64,000 nucleotides of DNA from Xanthomonas sacchari (GCF_024266585.1 NZ_CP100647.1:3081001-3145000), one strand, 5' to 3'. Shown: positions 53,362 to 62,747, counted from the stretch's first letter. Notes: generated from the letters alone by a model not told the origin. Numbers and translations: made by a program.

Positions 53362-53660
53362 GGCAGCACCTTGCGGAACGGCCGCACCTCGACCCGGGCG
53401 TAGACACCGGCGTCCACATAGGGATCGGCCTCGGCCCAGGCCCGCGCCTCGGCCAGCGAGTCGAACGCGGCCACCACCAGGCTGCCGCTGAAGCCGGCCG
53501 GGCCCGGATCCTCGGCGTCGATCGCCGGGCACGGCCCGGCCAGCAACAACCGTCCGGCCTCCTGCAGCTGGGTCAGCCGCTGCAGATGCGCCGGCCGCGC
53601 CGCCGCCCGCCGCGGCAGCGCATCGTCCACGTCGTACCCCTCGATCACGTACCACATCAT
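53358..53660 (-). CDS. YciI-family protein
   Basis: 100 residues (MMWYVIEGYDVDDALPRR... GPCPAI...FDSLAEARAWAEADPYVDAGVY), a ferredoxin-like dimeric fold with the conserved His/Asp pair near the active-site cleft. Biochemical role not settled in the family. Start 53660 or 53657; AAGG upstream favours the first. Coupled to bolA. Confidence 0.9.
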   Translation of the reverse strand: MMWYVIEGYDVDDALPRRAAARPAHLQRLTQLQEAGRLLLAGPCPAIDAEDPGPAGFSGSLVVAAFDSLAEARAWAEADPYVDAGVYARVEVRPFRKVLP

Positions 53661-54030
53661 CGGCCTGCCTTCGTTCCTGTAACTGTCCGTGCGCATTGTA
53701 GGACCTGCCCCGGCGCGGCGGCGCTGGACATCGACCCCGCCGGCGCATTACCCTTGGTCCCATTGCACGCGGCCGGATGCAGCGGCCCGTCGGTGATCGG
53801 CGACCCCAAGCCCCTTCCGACGACCGATTCGCTGCCTGACACCGCCCGCGCAGACGTCCTCCTCTGCAGTTCCCGCCGCCACGACACGCGTGGCGTGCGT
53901 CGTGTGTCTTGTTGAAGTACCGAGCGCGTTGCGGGGACGACGCGCCATTGAACCGCAGCACTGCCGGCAAGGAGCCGCGCCGGGTCGCGCCTGCCCGGCC
54001 CTTCGCTACCGCAACACCGATGTCCAACCG
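53661..54030. other. divergent spacer yciI/scpA
   Basis: 370 nt without a supported gene. It must hold the promoters for the yciI-bolA and scpA-scpB-rluB units; I see no clear operator. Confidence 0.5.
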
Positions 54031-54972
54031 ATGACCTCCGAACTCGCGCTCGACGCGAACCCGCCAACCCAGACGACCCCGCCACAGCAGCAGGAAATGC
54101 CGCTGGCGGTGGTGCATGGGCAGCCGGTCCTGCAGATCCCGCAGGATCTGTACATCCCGCCGGATGCGCTGGAAGTCATCCTGGACGCGTTCGAAGGCCC
54201 GCTGGACCTGCTGCTGTACCTGATCCGCCGGCAGAACCTGGACATCCTGGACATCCCCGTCGCCGAGATCACCCGGCAGTACGTGGACTACATCAACGTG
54301 ATGCAGGAGCTGCGCTTCGAACTGGCGGCCGAATACCTGGTGATGGCCGCGATCCTGGCCGAGATCAAGTCGCGGATGCTGCTGCCGCGGCCACCGGCCG
54401 AAGACGGCGAGGAAGTGGACCCGCGCGCCGAACTGGTCCGCCGCTTGCAGGAGTACGAACGCTTCAAGCAGGCGGCCGAGGACATCGACGCGCTGCCGCG
54501 GCAGGACCGCGACACCACCCCGGCGCACGCCCACGTGCCGGACCGCGCCGCGGTCAAGCTGCCGCCGCCGGTGGAGTTGAAGGAAATGCTGCTGGCGCTG
54601 TACGACGTGCTCAAGCGCGCCGAACTGTTCAGCGGCCACGCGATCAAGCGCGAGGCGCTGAGCGTGCGCCAGCGCATGGGCGATGTGCTGGGCCGTCTGG
54701 ACGACGGCAAGTTCCACCGTTTCGAATCGCTGTTCAGTGCCGAGGAAGGCAAGCTCGGCGTGCTGGTGACCTTCCTGGCCCTGCTGGAACTGGCCAAGGA
54801 GCAGTTGCTGGACATCGTCCAGGAGCCGCTGGCGCACGTCCCCGCCGAGGCCGCCGAACGGCCGCCGCTGCCGCCGATCTACGTCAAGTCGCTGGCGCTG
54901 GGCAACACCAACGCGCCGCTGCAGTTCAACAGCGAGTTCGACGACAGCGACGCCGCCGACGCCACCACCTGA
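54031..54972 (+). CDS. scpA: segregation and condensation protein A
   Basis: 313 residues. The kleisin N-terminus is at about 50-125 (FEGPLDLLLYLIRRQNLDILDIPVAEITRQY, then EYLVMAAILAEIKSRMLLPR), the C-terminal winged helix at about 215-280. It bridges Smc heads with ScpB for chromosome segregation. About 45 residues longer at the N-terminus than typical, mostly Gln/Pro-rich. Followed after 23 nt by scpB. Confidence 0.94.
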   Translation: MTSELALDANPPTQTTPPQQQEMPLAVVHGQPVLQIPQDLYIPPDALEVILDAFEGPLDLLLYLIRRQNLDILDIPVAEITRQYVDYINVMQELRFELAAEYLVMAAILAEIKSRMLLPRPPAEDGEEVDPRAELVRRLQEYERFKQAAEDIDALPRQDRDTTPAHAHVPDRAAVKLPPPVELKEMLLALYDVLKRAELFSGHAIKREALSVRQRMGDVLGRLDDGKFHRFESLFSAEEGKLGVLVTFLALLELAKEQLLDIVQEPLAHVPAEAAERPPLPPIYVKSLALGNTNAPLQFNSEFDDSDAADATT

Positions 54973-54995
54973 GCCCACCGAGACCCCTCCCCCGC

Positions 54996-55976
54996 ATGGA
55001 TCAAGCGCTGATCAACCGCATCGTCGAGGCCGCCCTGCTCGCCGCCAACCAGCCGTTGCCGCTGGCGCAGTTGCACGGCCTGTTCCCCGAGGAGGAACCC
55101 GCGCCGCCGGGCAGCATCGAGCGCGCGCTGGAACTGTTGCGCGAGGCCTGCGAGGGCCGCGGCGTGGAACTGGTCGAAGTGGCCTCCGGGTTCCGCTACC
55201 AGGTGCGCAGCGACGTGCACGCCTGGGTCGCGCGGCTGTGGACCGAGCGCAAGACCCGCTACACCCGCGCCACCCTGGAGACCCTGGCGCTGATCGCCTA
55301 CCGGCAGCCGATCACCCGCGGCGAGATCGAGCAGGTGCGCGGCGTGGCGGTCAGCAGCAACATCATCCAGGCGCTGGAAGAGCGCGAATGGATCCGCGTG
55401 GTCGGGCACCGCGACGTGCCGGGCAAGCCGGCGCTGTTCGGCACCACCAAGACCTTCCTGGACTACTTCGGGCTCAAGCGCCTGGACGAACTGCCGCCGC
55501 TGTCCGAACTCAAGGACATCGGCGAACTGGAACCGCAGCTGCCACTGGACCGCGACGCGCTGCCGGTCGGCGACATGGCCCAGGCCGACGCCGCGCCGGG
55601 CGGCGACGCCGGCCAGGACGGCCAGAGCGACACCCCGGCGCAGGCCGCGACCGCCAGCGACTCCGCCGCGCCTGCCGCGACGGCGCAGGCAGACGCAGCC
55701 GAGACCGAGGCCGAGGCCGCAGACGCTACAGACACAGACACCAGCAACACCGCAGTACCGCACCCCCCCGCGACCAACGACGCCGACGCGCCGACGGCCA
55801 CGGATTCCACGAGCGCCCCGACGGGCGAACCCGAAGCCGCGCCGGGAGAGCGCGCGGCGGATGCGAACGAAGCCGAAGACAACGCCGTCGCGACGACGAC
55901 CGTGGCTGTTGACGATGCCGATTCCGAACCACAGGCCGACGCGCAACGCGCCGGCCGGAGCCAAGTAAATGAGTGA
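54996..55976 (+). CDS. scpB: segregation and condensation protein B with long acidic tail
   Basis: 326 residues. Tandem winged-helix core at 1 to about 180 (TLALIAYRQPITRGEIEQVRG is the family block). The remaining 145 residues are Ala/Asp/Glu/Thr-rich and low in complexity, probably disordered; usual ScpB is about 180-200 residues. Binds ScpA in the Smc complex. The stop overlaps the rluB start by eight nt. Confidence 0.94.
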   Translation: MDQALINRIVEAALLAANQPLPLAQLHGLFPEEEPAPPGSIERALELLREACEGRGVELVEVASGFRYQVRSDVHAWVARLWTERKTRYTRATLETLALIAYRQPITRGEIEQVRGVAVSSNIIQALEEREWIRVVGHRDVPGKPALFGTTKTFLDYFGLKRLDELPPLSELKDIGELEPQLPLDRDALPVGDMAQADAAPGGDAGQDGQSDTPAQAATASDSAAPAATAQADAAETEAEAADATDTDTSNTAVPHPPATNDADAPTATDSTSAPTGEPEAAPGERAADANEAEDNAVATTTVAVDDADSEPQADAQRAGRSQVNE

Positions 55977-57516
55977 CACCTCCCGCAAGCTGTCGTTGAA
56001 CAAGCTCTCGCTCAAGCGCGACGCCGCTGCCGCCGAGCAGCCGAAACTGGAAGAACGCCTGCACAAGGTCCTGGCCCAGGCCGGGCTGGGCTCGCGCCGG
56101 GCGCTGGAACAGCGCATCGCCGACGGCCTGGTCAAGGTCAACGGCGAGGTCGCGCAGACCGGCATGTCGATCCGCAGCGGCGACAAGATCGAGCTGGACG
56201 GCCGCAGCTTCGTCGCCAGCGCGCTGACCGAACCCTCGCGCGTGCTGATCTACAACAAGCCCGAAGGCGAAGTGACCACGCGCGAAGATCCCGAAGGCCG
56301 CCCGACCATCTTCGAGGCGCTGCCGGCGCTGAAGGGCGCGCGCTGGATCGCGATCGGCCGCCTGGACATCAACACCACCGGCCTGCTGCTGCTCACCACC
56401 GACGGCGAGCTGGCCAACGCGATGATGCACCCCTCCTACGAGATCGAGCGCGAGTACGTGGTGCGCGTGCGCGCCCCGGAAGGCGAAGAGACCGTGCCGG
56501 ACAGCATGATCGAGCGGCTCTCGCGCGGCGTGCTGCTGGAGGACGGCGGCGCCAAGTTCGACGAGATCGAGCGCATCGGCGGCACCGACTCGCACGACTG
56601 GTTCCGGGTGGTGGTCAAGGAAGGCCGCAACCGCGAAGTGCGGCGCCTGTGGGAATCGCAGGGCTGCCAGGTCAGCCGGCTCAAGCGCACCCGCTACGGC
56701 AAGATCGCGCTGCCGCGCGAACTGCTGCGCGGGCACTCGATGGAGCTGGCGCAGGACAAGGTCGAGGCGCTGCGCGCCGAGCTGAAGCTGGAGGAAGGCA
56801 CCCCGTCGGCGCTGACCCTGCAGCCGGTGATCGGCCAGCGCAAGGCGGCCAAGGCCACCGTGCAGGTCGGCCGCGGCGGCAACGCCTACGTCAACGGCCA
56901 CAACACCGCCGACGAAGGCCGCGAGCTGCGCCGCTTCGACACCTTCCGCGAGGACCGCGGCCGCGGCCGCGGCGGCAAGAAGCCGCACGGCGGGCTGACG
57001 GTGAGCGGCGAGATGGCCGCCAAGCAGGCGCAGAAGCCGTTCAAGCAGCGCACGCCGAAGGGCCCCAAGCCGCTGCCGGACGGCAACCCGGCCGCGTTCC
57101 GCACCTGGTACGTGCCGGAGGGCGTCAGCACCGGCCCGACCGGCCACCGCAACGCCGGCCCCGGCGGTCGCGGCCAGGGTCAAGGTCAGGGCCAGGGGCG
57201 TCCCTACGCCAAGCCGCGCCCGGCCGGTGCCGGCGCCGGTGCGGGCGCTGGTGGCCAGGCACGCGGCCAGGGCCAGCAGCGCAAGGCGCATCCCTACGGG
57301 CACCCGGCCAACGCGCCGAGCTTCCCCTCCGACCACGCCAACCCCGGCTTCAACCCCTACGGCGCCGCGCCGCGCGCGGCGCGCCCGGCCGGCGGCCAGA
57401 AGCGCGGCCCGGGTCCGGGCGGACGTCCCGGCGGCGGCAACCGCCCGGCCGGCGGGCGTCCGGGCGGCGGTGGCCGTCCCGGTGGCGGCGGCAACCGCGG
57501 TCCGCGCGGCGGCTGA
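55969..57516 (+). CDS. rluB: 23S rRNA pseudouridine(2605) synthase RluB with Gly/Arg-rich tail
   Basis: 515 residues. S4 domain near 25-75 (ERLHKVLAQAGLGSRRALEQ), catalytic RsuA-type domain at about 85-260 with GRLDINTTGLLLLTTDGEL (catalytic Asp). Modifies U2605 in 23S rRNA. After about 300 the protein is Gly, Arg, Pro and Gln-rich with GQGQGQGQG, GAGAGAGG and RPGGGGRPGGGG stretches, more than 200 residues beyond the usual end. The tail resembles RGG-type RNA-binding disordered regions. A terminator follows. Confidence 0.93.
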   Translation: MSDTSRKLSLNKLSLKRDAAAAEQPKLEERLHKVLAQAGLGSRRALEQRIADGLVKVNGEVAQTGMSIRSGDKIELDGRSFVASALTEPSRVLIYNKPEGEVTTREDPEGRPTIFEALPALKGARWIAIGRLDINTTGLLLLTTDGELANAMMHPSYEIEREYVVRVRAPEGEETVPDSMIERLSRGVLLEDGGAKFDEIERIGGTDSHDWFRVVVKEGRNREVRRLWESQGCQVSRLKRTRYGKIALPRELLRGHSMELAQDKVEALRAELKLEEGTPSALTLQPVIGQRKAAKATVQVGRGGNAYVNGHNTADEGRELRRFDTFREDRGRGRGGKKPHGGLTVSGEMAAKQAQKPFKQRTPKGPKPLPDGNPAAFRTWYVPEGVSTGPTGHRNAGPGGRGQGQGQGQGRPYAKPRPAGAGAGAGAGGQARGQGQQRKAHPYGHPANAPSFPSDHANPGFNPYGAAPRAARPAGGQKRGPGPGGRPGGGNRPAGGRPGGGGRPGGGGNRGPRGG

Positions 57517-57564
57517 GTCGCGGCGCCGGCGCAGCGCGCGCCGGCCCTCGCCCCGACCGGTTCC

Positions 57565-57594
57565 AAGGGCGCCTGCGCAAGCGGCGCCCTTTTT
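57565..57594 (+). terminator. Rho-independent terminator of scpA-scpB-rluB
   Basis: GGGCGCC and GGCGCCC arms around a nine-base loop, then TTTTT. Confidence 0.85.
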
Positions 57595-57793
57595 GCTGCG
57601 CCGGCGGCAGCAGCGTGCGGCGCCCCGCTCCTCGCCGCCGTCGGCATCCGCGCCATCGCGCGTTGGCCGATGGGTCAACGGGTGGCCGCGGGGCGTCCCC
57701 ACATGCGCGCCTTGACCACACGACGCACACACCGGATATGCTTGCGGCGCTTTGCCGCCGGCACCTCGGCGGCATCCCGACCCAGGAACCCCG

Positions 57794-58489
57794 ATGACAC
57801 GGAAGATGAAGATCGCCCTGCCGCTGCTGATCGCCGGCGTGCTCAGCCTTGGCGCCTGCCGGAAGGCCCAGGAAGAAATCGCCGCAGCGCAGAACCCCTA
57901 CCCCGCCAGTTCGCCGCTGCACGCACCGTTCGATCGCATGCTGCGCAAGCTGGCCAGCGATCCGCGCTACGTGGCGCTGCTCAAGCAGAGCGGCCCGCAG
58001 GCGCAGCAGGTCGGTTTCAAGTTGGCGCAGAGCGGCATCGCGCGGCTGGATCGCGACACGCTGGAACAGCGCCTGGAGATCCTGTCCCAGGTCAGCGAAA
58101 AGGTCGACGTGCCGCAGTGCGCACTGCTGGCCCGCGGCGGCAATCCGAACGATGCGCAGGCGCTGGGCGCGGCGATGTTCGGCGGCCTGGAAAAACTGCC
58201 GCAGGCGCAGATCGACCGCTGGTTCGATATCTCGCTGAAGGCCACCGAGGCCGCGTTGGGCAACACCCAGCCGCAGGTGGTGTCGCAGCAAAGGATCCAG
58301 GAGGCGATGGGCAGCCTGGTCAGGTCCCTGCCTGCCGATCAGCAACAACGCCTGTTGCACGTCCTGCCGCAGATCACCAAGGCCAGCGACGCCGATGCCT
58401 GCTGGGTGGCGCGCACCCTGTATCGCCAGACGCTGGCGGCGCCGGAACCGCTGCGCGGCGAGCTGGCCTGGGTGTTCGCGCAGCAGTAA
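57794..58489 (+). CDS. predicted lipoprotein of unknown function
   Basis: 231 residues. Lipoprotein signal MTRKMKIALPLLIAGVLSLG ending in AC at 21-22. The mature part is alpha-helical, with two Cys (CALLARGG, ACWVARTLY). No family recognised. ATG 57794 has AGGA upstream; the in-frame longer start is ignored. Own transcription unit between the rluB terminator and the hairpin at 58605. Confidence 0.72.
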   Translation: MTRKMKIALPLLIAGVLSLGACRKAQEEIAAAQNPYPASSPLHAPFDRMLRKLASDPRYVALLKQSGPQAQQVGFKLAQSGIARLDRDTLEQRLEILSQVSEKVDVPQCALLARGGNPNDAQALGAAMFGGLEKLPQAQIDRWFDISLKATEAALGNTQPQVVSQQRIQEAMGSLVRSLPADQQQRLLHVLPQITKASDADACWVARTLYRQTLAAPEPLRGELAWVFAQQ

Positions 58490-58604
58490 GCGCGGAGCAC
58501 GCGAAGCGCGTCCTCGCGCAGGACGCGCTTCGCCGGGTCGCATTGCGCTCCAGCGTGCGGCCGGCGCGCGGTCGATCGCCTCGAGAAACCGGTGACCCAA
58601 AACA

Positions 58605-58631
58605 GAATCCAGGCGCACTGCGCCTGGATTC
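58605..58631. terminator. 12-bp hairpin terminator
   Basis: GAATCCAGGCGC-ACT-GCGCCTGGATTC. On the minus strand a TGTTTT run follows, so it best terminates the secreted-protein gene ending at 58691. Confidence 0.75.
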
Positions 58632-58690
58632 GATCCGTTCGCTTTGTATCCGCCCTGGCTGCGACACCACCGCAGCCAGGGCGCGGCGCC

Positions 58691-59128
58691 TTACCTGCGG
58701 CGCTCGATCACGAAGTTGCCGACGTTGACGCCAAGATCGACGCCTTCGCCGGTCCCGGCCAGGGCCAGCGAAATGTCGCCCTTGGTGACGACCTGCGCGG
58801 TACTGGACTTCACCAGGCCGGCATGCGCTTCGGCGGCGGCGTAGGTGCCGAACAGGTCGTTGAGGCTGTAGGCGCCGCTGAAGGTGCCGCGGCCGCCGAC
58901 GATCTTCGACTTGCCGACCGTCAGGCCGCCGCCCTTGCTGCTGATCTTGACCGGGATCACCGCGCCGTCGTTGCAGGTAATGGTGCCGGTGCCCTTGGCG
59001 GTCTTGTAGAACACCGACCAGCCCGACAGGTTGAAGGAGAGCTTGCAATCGATATTGCCGGCGGCCTGGGCCTGCGGCGCGAGCGCGGCCGCGCCCAGCA
59101 GCGCGAGCAGAGAAAGCGACTTGATCAT
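58691..59128 (-). CDS. small exported protein of unknown function
   Basis: 145 residues. Signal peptide 1-22 (LLALLGAAALAPQAQA), then a mature beta-rich, Gly-rich domain beginning AGNIDCKLSFNLSGW with one disulfide likely between CKLS and TCNDG. Repeated short strands (GKGTITCNDG-like, KGDISLALAGTGEGVDLGV) suggest a barrel or sandwich. No family recognised with confidence. Confidence 0.72.
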   Translation of the reverse strand: MIKSLSLLALLGAAALAPQAQAAGNIDCKLSFNLSGWSVFYKTAKGTGTITCNDGAVIPVKISSKGGGLTVGKSKIVGGRGTFSGAYSLNDLFGTYAAAEAHAGLVKSSTAQVVTKGDISLALAGTGEGVDLGVNVGNFVIERRR

Positions 59129-59537
59129 GTGGGCATTACCGATGGGTGGACGAGGCGCGAGGGTAGCAATGGGTCCGTCGCGGCCGCGACAAGGTTGACG
59201 AGGCGTCGCGCGCACGTTCAGCGGGCATTTCCACTTGCGGCGGACTGGTGCCGGCGTGGCCGGGGCACATGCAGTACGCGACGCCGGCGCGAAGTATCGC
59301 TAAAACGCGTTTGCGGCGGCTCGGCCTGACCGCTCGTTGCTTTTGCAGGAGTCAACTGGCATGCAGCGGCGACGCGCGAAGCAGCGTGCTTTCCGATGGC
59401 GCAATGCGTCGGGACTGAAGTCCCTCCCACAGTGCACCCGCCAAGCTCGCCGCACGATCCTGCAGGAGGGGCTCTTACAAGGGGAGCCCTCCGGACTCAG
59501 CACAGCGTGAGGCTTCCAGAGTAATGAGACGTGTCGG
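59129..59537. other. intergenic stretch with one REP
   Basis: No gene seen. Contains the REP at 59407-59432 and a second weaker inverted repeat (GGAGGGGCTC...GGGGAGCCCTCC) at about 59463-59491 that could end the yafV transcript. Confidence 0.5.
59407..59432. repeat. REP element, GGGACT-stem variant
   Basis: CGTCGGGACTGAAGTCCCTC-type unit, the same stem variant as the second arm at 22746-22773. Confidence 0.8.
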
Positions 59538-60365
59538 CTAGTCGTCCAGACTGAAAGCATCGGCATCGAGCATGGCCGGAAAGCGCGCGCGGTGCGCGGC
59601 GAGCGCGGCGGCGGAGATCGTGGTGGTGGCCACTTGTTCGCGCTCGCGGATCTCCAGCTGCGGCTGGCCGAGGAAATCGATCACCGCGCTGTCGCCGGCG
59701 TAGTGCAGGTCGTTGCCGTCCACACCGACGCGGTTGACCGCCGCCACGAAGCACAGGTTCTCGATCGCACGCGCGCGCAGCAGCGTGCGCCAGGCGTAGG
59801 CGCGCGCCGACGGCCAGTTGGCCACGAACAGTTGCAGGTCGAAATCCAGTTGGCCGGGGCGTTCGACGTCGTAGCGGTTGCGGCAGAACACCGGAAAGCG
59901 CAGGTCGTAGCAGACCTGCGGATTGATCCGCCAGCCCTTCCACTCCACGCACAGGCGCGCACGCCCGGCGGCGTAGCGCAGGTGCTCGTTGCCGTAGCGG
60001 AACAGATGGCGCTTGTCGTAATGCTGCAATGCGCCGTCCGGCGTGGCCCACAGCAGGCGGTTGAACACCTTGGCCTCGCCATCGGCGCCGGGCACCCGCA
60101 ACTGCACACTGCCGGTCACCGCCGCACCCAGCCGCGCCGCCTGCTCGCGGATCCACGCCACGGTCGGCCCGTCCATGTCCTCGGCCTGCGCCAGCGCATC
60201 GTTGGAGAAACCGCTGGTGAAGGTCTCCGGCAGGACCACCAGGTCGGTGACACCGGCCAGCGGTGCCAGCAGCTCGGCATAATGCGCGCGGTTGCCGGCC
60301 GGGTCGTGCCAGCGCGTGTCGCCCTGGACCAGCGAGATCCTCAGATCCTGTGCCACCTGTGTCAT
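59538..60365 (-). CDS. omega-amidase of the nitrilase superfamily (YafV/NIT2-like)
   Basis: 275 residues with the Glu-Lys-Cys triad: VVLPETFTSGFSN (Glu), HYDKRHLFRYGNE (Lys), NPQVCYDLRFP (Cys). The sequence blocks are those of YafV, which hydrolyses alpha-ketoglutaramate and alpha-ketosuccinamate. A YbdL-like aminotransferase is two genes upstream, which would generate such ketoamides from glutamine. ATG overlaps the stop of the small membrane protein gene (ATGA). Confidence 0.9.
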   Translation of the reverse strand: MTQVAQDLRISLVQGDTRWHDPAGNRAHYAELLAPLAGVTDLVVLPETFTSGFSNDALAQAEDMDGPTVAWIREQAARLGAAVTGSVQLRVPGADGEAKVFNRLLWATPDGALQHYDKRHLFRYGNEHLRYAAGRARLCVEWKGWRINPQVCYDLRFPVFCRNRYDVERPGQLDFDLQLFVANWPSARAYAWRTLLRARAIENLCFVAAVNRVGVDGNDLHYAGDSAVIDFLGQPQLEIREREQVATTTISAAALAAHRARFPAMLDADAFSLDD

Positions 60366-60670
60366 CCCCAACGTCCTCCGATGCAAATCGTGCCGACCAG
60401 GCACAGCAAGCCCAGTGTAGGCGTTACCCATGGCAGATGGCGGACCAGGCGGTTGGCGAGCGTGCCCCGCTCCTGCGGCGTCAGCAGCGCAAGGTAGCGA
60501 TCCACATAGGCCTGCCGCCGGAACGGCACCACCCCGAAATCCATCCCCACCCGCTGGCCGCGATCAGCCAATCCGGTCAGCACATGCCCATAGAACAGCG
60601 CCCCGTCGACCACCGCGCTGACCGCCGCCAGCCCGAACGTGACCCCGAAATAGATGCCCGCGATCGACAT
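60362..60670 (-). CDS. small membrane protein of unknown function
   Basis: 102 residues, with hydrophobic helices at the two ends (IAGIYFGVTFGLAAVSAVVD; WVTPTLGLLCLVGTICIGG) and a polar loop between (FRRQAYVDRYLALLTPQERG). Coupled to the omega-amidase gene. A GTG two codons upstream is an alternative start. No family recognised. Confidence 0.65.
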   Translation of the reverse strand: MSIAGIYFGVTFGLAAVSAVVDGALFYGHVLTGLADRGQRVGMDFGVVPFRRQAYVDRYLALLTPQERGTLANRLVRHLPWVTPTLGLLCLVGTICIGGRWG

Positions 60671-60700
60671 GCCCACCCCGCACCAGGAACCCGCTTCTGC

Positions 60701-60730
60701 GATTCCCGAATCCCCATTCCCGAATCCCGG
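60701..60730. repeat. ATTCCCG heptamer repeat
   Basis: Four units of ATTCCCG/AATCCCC between the aminotransferase stop and the small membrane protein. Confidence 0.85.
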
Positions 60731-60742
60731 CGGTGACGCGCG

Positions 60743-61891
60743 CTACAGCGCGCGTAACCGCTCGATCGCCGCATCCAGCGTCGCCTCGTTCTTGGCGAAG
60801 CACAGCCGGGCCAGGCGCTGACCTTGCGGCGGATCCTGGTAGAACGGCGACAGCGGGATCGCCGCCACGCCCTTCTCGATGGTCAGCCACTTCACGAACT
60901 CGGTGTCGGGCAAGTCGCTGACCGCCGAATAGTCCACCAGCTGGAAATAGCCGCCCGGCACCGGCAGCGGCGTGAGCCGGGTGCCCAGCAACTGTTCGCG
61001 GAAGCGGTCGCGCTTGGCCTGGTAGAAGGCGCCGAGCTGTTCGTCGTGCTCGGGCTGCTCGCGGATCATCGCGGCGAAGGCGTGCTGGGCCGGGCCGAAG
61101 CTGGTGAAGGTGTTGTACTGGTGGACCTTGCGGAACTCGGCGCTGAGCGCCGGCGGGGCGATCGCGTAGCCGATCTTCCAGCCGGTGCAGTGATAGGTCT
61201 TGCCGAAGCTGGAGACGACGAAGGCGCGCTCGCGCAGCTCCGGCCAGCGCAGCACCGACTCGTGGCGGCGGCCGTCGAACACGATGTGCTCGTAGACCTC
61301 GTCGGAGATCAGGAAGATGTCGCTGCCGCGCAGCAGTTCGGCCACCGCCTGCAGGTCGTCGGCGCCGAACATCGCCCCGGACGGGTTGTGCGGGCTGTTG
61401 AGCATCAGCAGGCGGGTGCGCGGGGTGATCGCCGCGCGCACCCGCTCCCAGTCCACCGCGAACGTGTGCGGGTCCAGCGGCACGTGCACCGCATGCGCCC
61501 CGGCCAGGTCGATCGCCGGCTCGTAGCTGTCGTAGGCCGGATCCAGCACGATCACCTCCTCGCCCGGGCGCACCACCGCGTGGATGGCGTTGAACAGCGC
61601 CTCGGTGGCGCCGCTGGTGACGGTGACCTCGGTGTCGGCGTCGACCTGCGCGCCGTAGCAGCGCAGCGCCTTCTCGGCGATCGCCTGGCGCAGCGCCGGC
61701 ACCCCGGTCATCGGCGGGTACTGGTTGTGGCCGTCGCGCATGGCGCGGTCCAGCGCCTCGATCAGCCGCGGCGGTACCGGAAAGTCGGGAAAGCCCTGGC
61801 CCAGGTTGACGGCGCCGTGCTCGGCGGCCAGTTGCGACATTACGGTGAAGATGGTGGTGCCCACCTTGGGCAGCTTGGTCTGCGGAAGCAT
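60743..61891 (-). CDS. methionine/glutamine-type aminotransferase (YbdL-like)
   Basis: 382 residues, class I/II fold-type I PLP enzyme. PLP Lys lies in [18 protein letters not shown], with [11 protein letters not shown] and [12 protein letters not shown]. The N-terminal blocks [20 protein letters not shown] and GFPDF match YbdL, a methionine aminotransferase, and the kynurenine/glutamine transaminase K group. ATG 61891 gives the right N-terminus. Probably transaminates 2-keto-4-methylthiobutyrate with glutamine, its product then opened by the nearby omega-amidase. Confidence 0.9.
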   Translation of the reverse strand: MLPQTKLPKVGTTIFTVMSQLAAEHGAVNLGQGFPDFPVPPRLIEALDRAMRDGHNQYPPMTGVPALRQAIAEKALRCYGAQVDADTEVTVTSGATEALFNAIHAVVRPGEEVIVLDPAYDSYEPAIDLAGAHAVHVPLDPHTFAVDWERVRAAITPRTRLLMLNSPHNPSGAMFGADDLQAVAELLRGSDIFLISDEVYEHIVFDGRRHESVLRWPELRERAFVVSSFGKTYHCTGWKIGYAIAPPALSAEFRKVHQYNTFTSFGPAQHAFAAMIREQPEHDEQLGAFYQAKRDRFREQLLGTRLTPLPVPGGYFQLVDYSAVSDLPDTEFVKWLTIEKGVAAIPLSPFYQDPPQGQRLARLCFAKNEATLDAAIERLRAL

Positions 61892-62099
61892 GCGGGGGAT
61901 CTGCGGGCAGCGGGAAAACGCCGAGTGTACGCAAAGCCGCTTGCCGGCGATGCGCCAGCGGCCCGCCGCTCCCCCCGAAACAGCACACGCGCATCGCCGC
62001 GTATGGCCGCCGCCGGCATCCGCCGGACGCCCGCATGCCGATACAATGCGCGCCTTCCCTTGCCGCCCGCCGCCGCGCCCTCCGCCGCGGCCTTCGCCG

Positions 62100-62747
62100 A
62101 TGACCGATCCGCTGTACACCCCGCCACCGCTGCTGGCCGCGCACGGGCTCACGTTCGCCCGCGACGACGCCGCGGTATTCGGGCCGCTGGACTTCCACCT
62201 GGATGCCGGCGAGGCGCTGCTGGTGCAGGGCGACAACGGCGCCGGCAAGACCACCCTGCTGCGGGTGCTGGTCGGCCTGCTGCGCGCCGAGGCCGGGCGC
62301 ATCGAGATCGACGGCCATCCGGTGCGGCGCGGCGACCGCGCCCGCTTCATGGCCTACCTGGGCCACCTGGGCGCGCTGAAGGCGGATCTCAGCACCCTGG
62401 AGAACCTGCATTACCTGTGCGGGCTGCAGGGGCGCCGGGCCAAGCAGATGCCCGGCAGCGCGCTGGCCATCGTCGGCCTGGCCGGCTACGAGGACACGCT
62501 GGTGCGGCAGTTGTCGGCCGGGCAGAAGAAGCGCCTGGCGCTGGCGCGGATGTGGCTGTCGCCGGCACCGCTGTGGCTGCTCGACGAGCCCTACGCCAAC
62601 CTCGACCTGGACGGCATCACCCTGGTCAACCGCATGATCGCCGCGCACCTGCGCAGCGGCGGCGCGGCCCTGGTCACCACCCACGGCGCCTACGCCGCGC
62701 CGCCGGTGCGCACGCGCATGCTGAGCCTGAGCGGAGTCGCCGCATGA
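62100..62747 (+). CDS. ccmA: cytochrome c biogenesis haem exporter ATPase CcmA
   Basis: 215 residues with Walker [10 protein letters not shown], signature [11 protein letters not shown] and Walker [13 protein letters not shown]. CcmA with CcmB powers release of holo-CcmE in system I cytochrome c maturation. ATG 62100. A TACAAT at 62041 could be the -10 of the operon promoter. Stop overlaps ccmB (ATGA). Confidence 0.95.
   Translation: MTDPLYTPPPLLAAHGLTFARDDAAVFGPLDFHLDAGEALLVQGDNGAGKTTLLRVLVGLLRAEAGRIEIDGHPVRRGDRARFMAYLGHLGALKADLSTLENLHYLCGLQGRRAKQMPGSALAIVGLAGYEDTLVRQLSAGQKKRLALARMWLSPAPLWLLDEPYANLDLDGITLVNRMIAAHLRSGGAALVTTHGAYAAPPVRTRMLSLSGVAA

Noticed and set aside
59217-59566. Small minus-strand frames near the REP at 59407
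   Set aside because: They read through the REP element and have no start signals.
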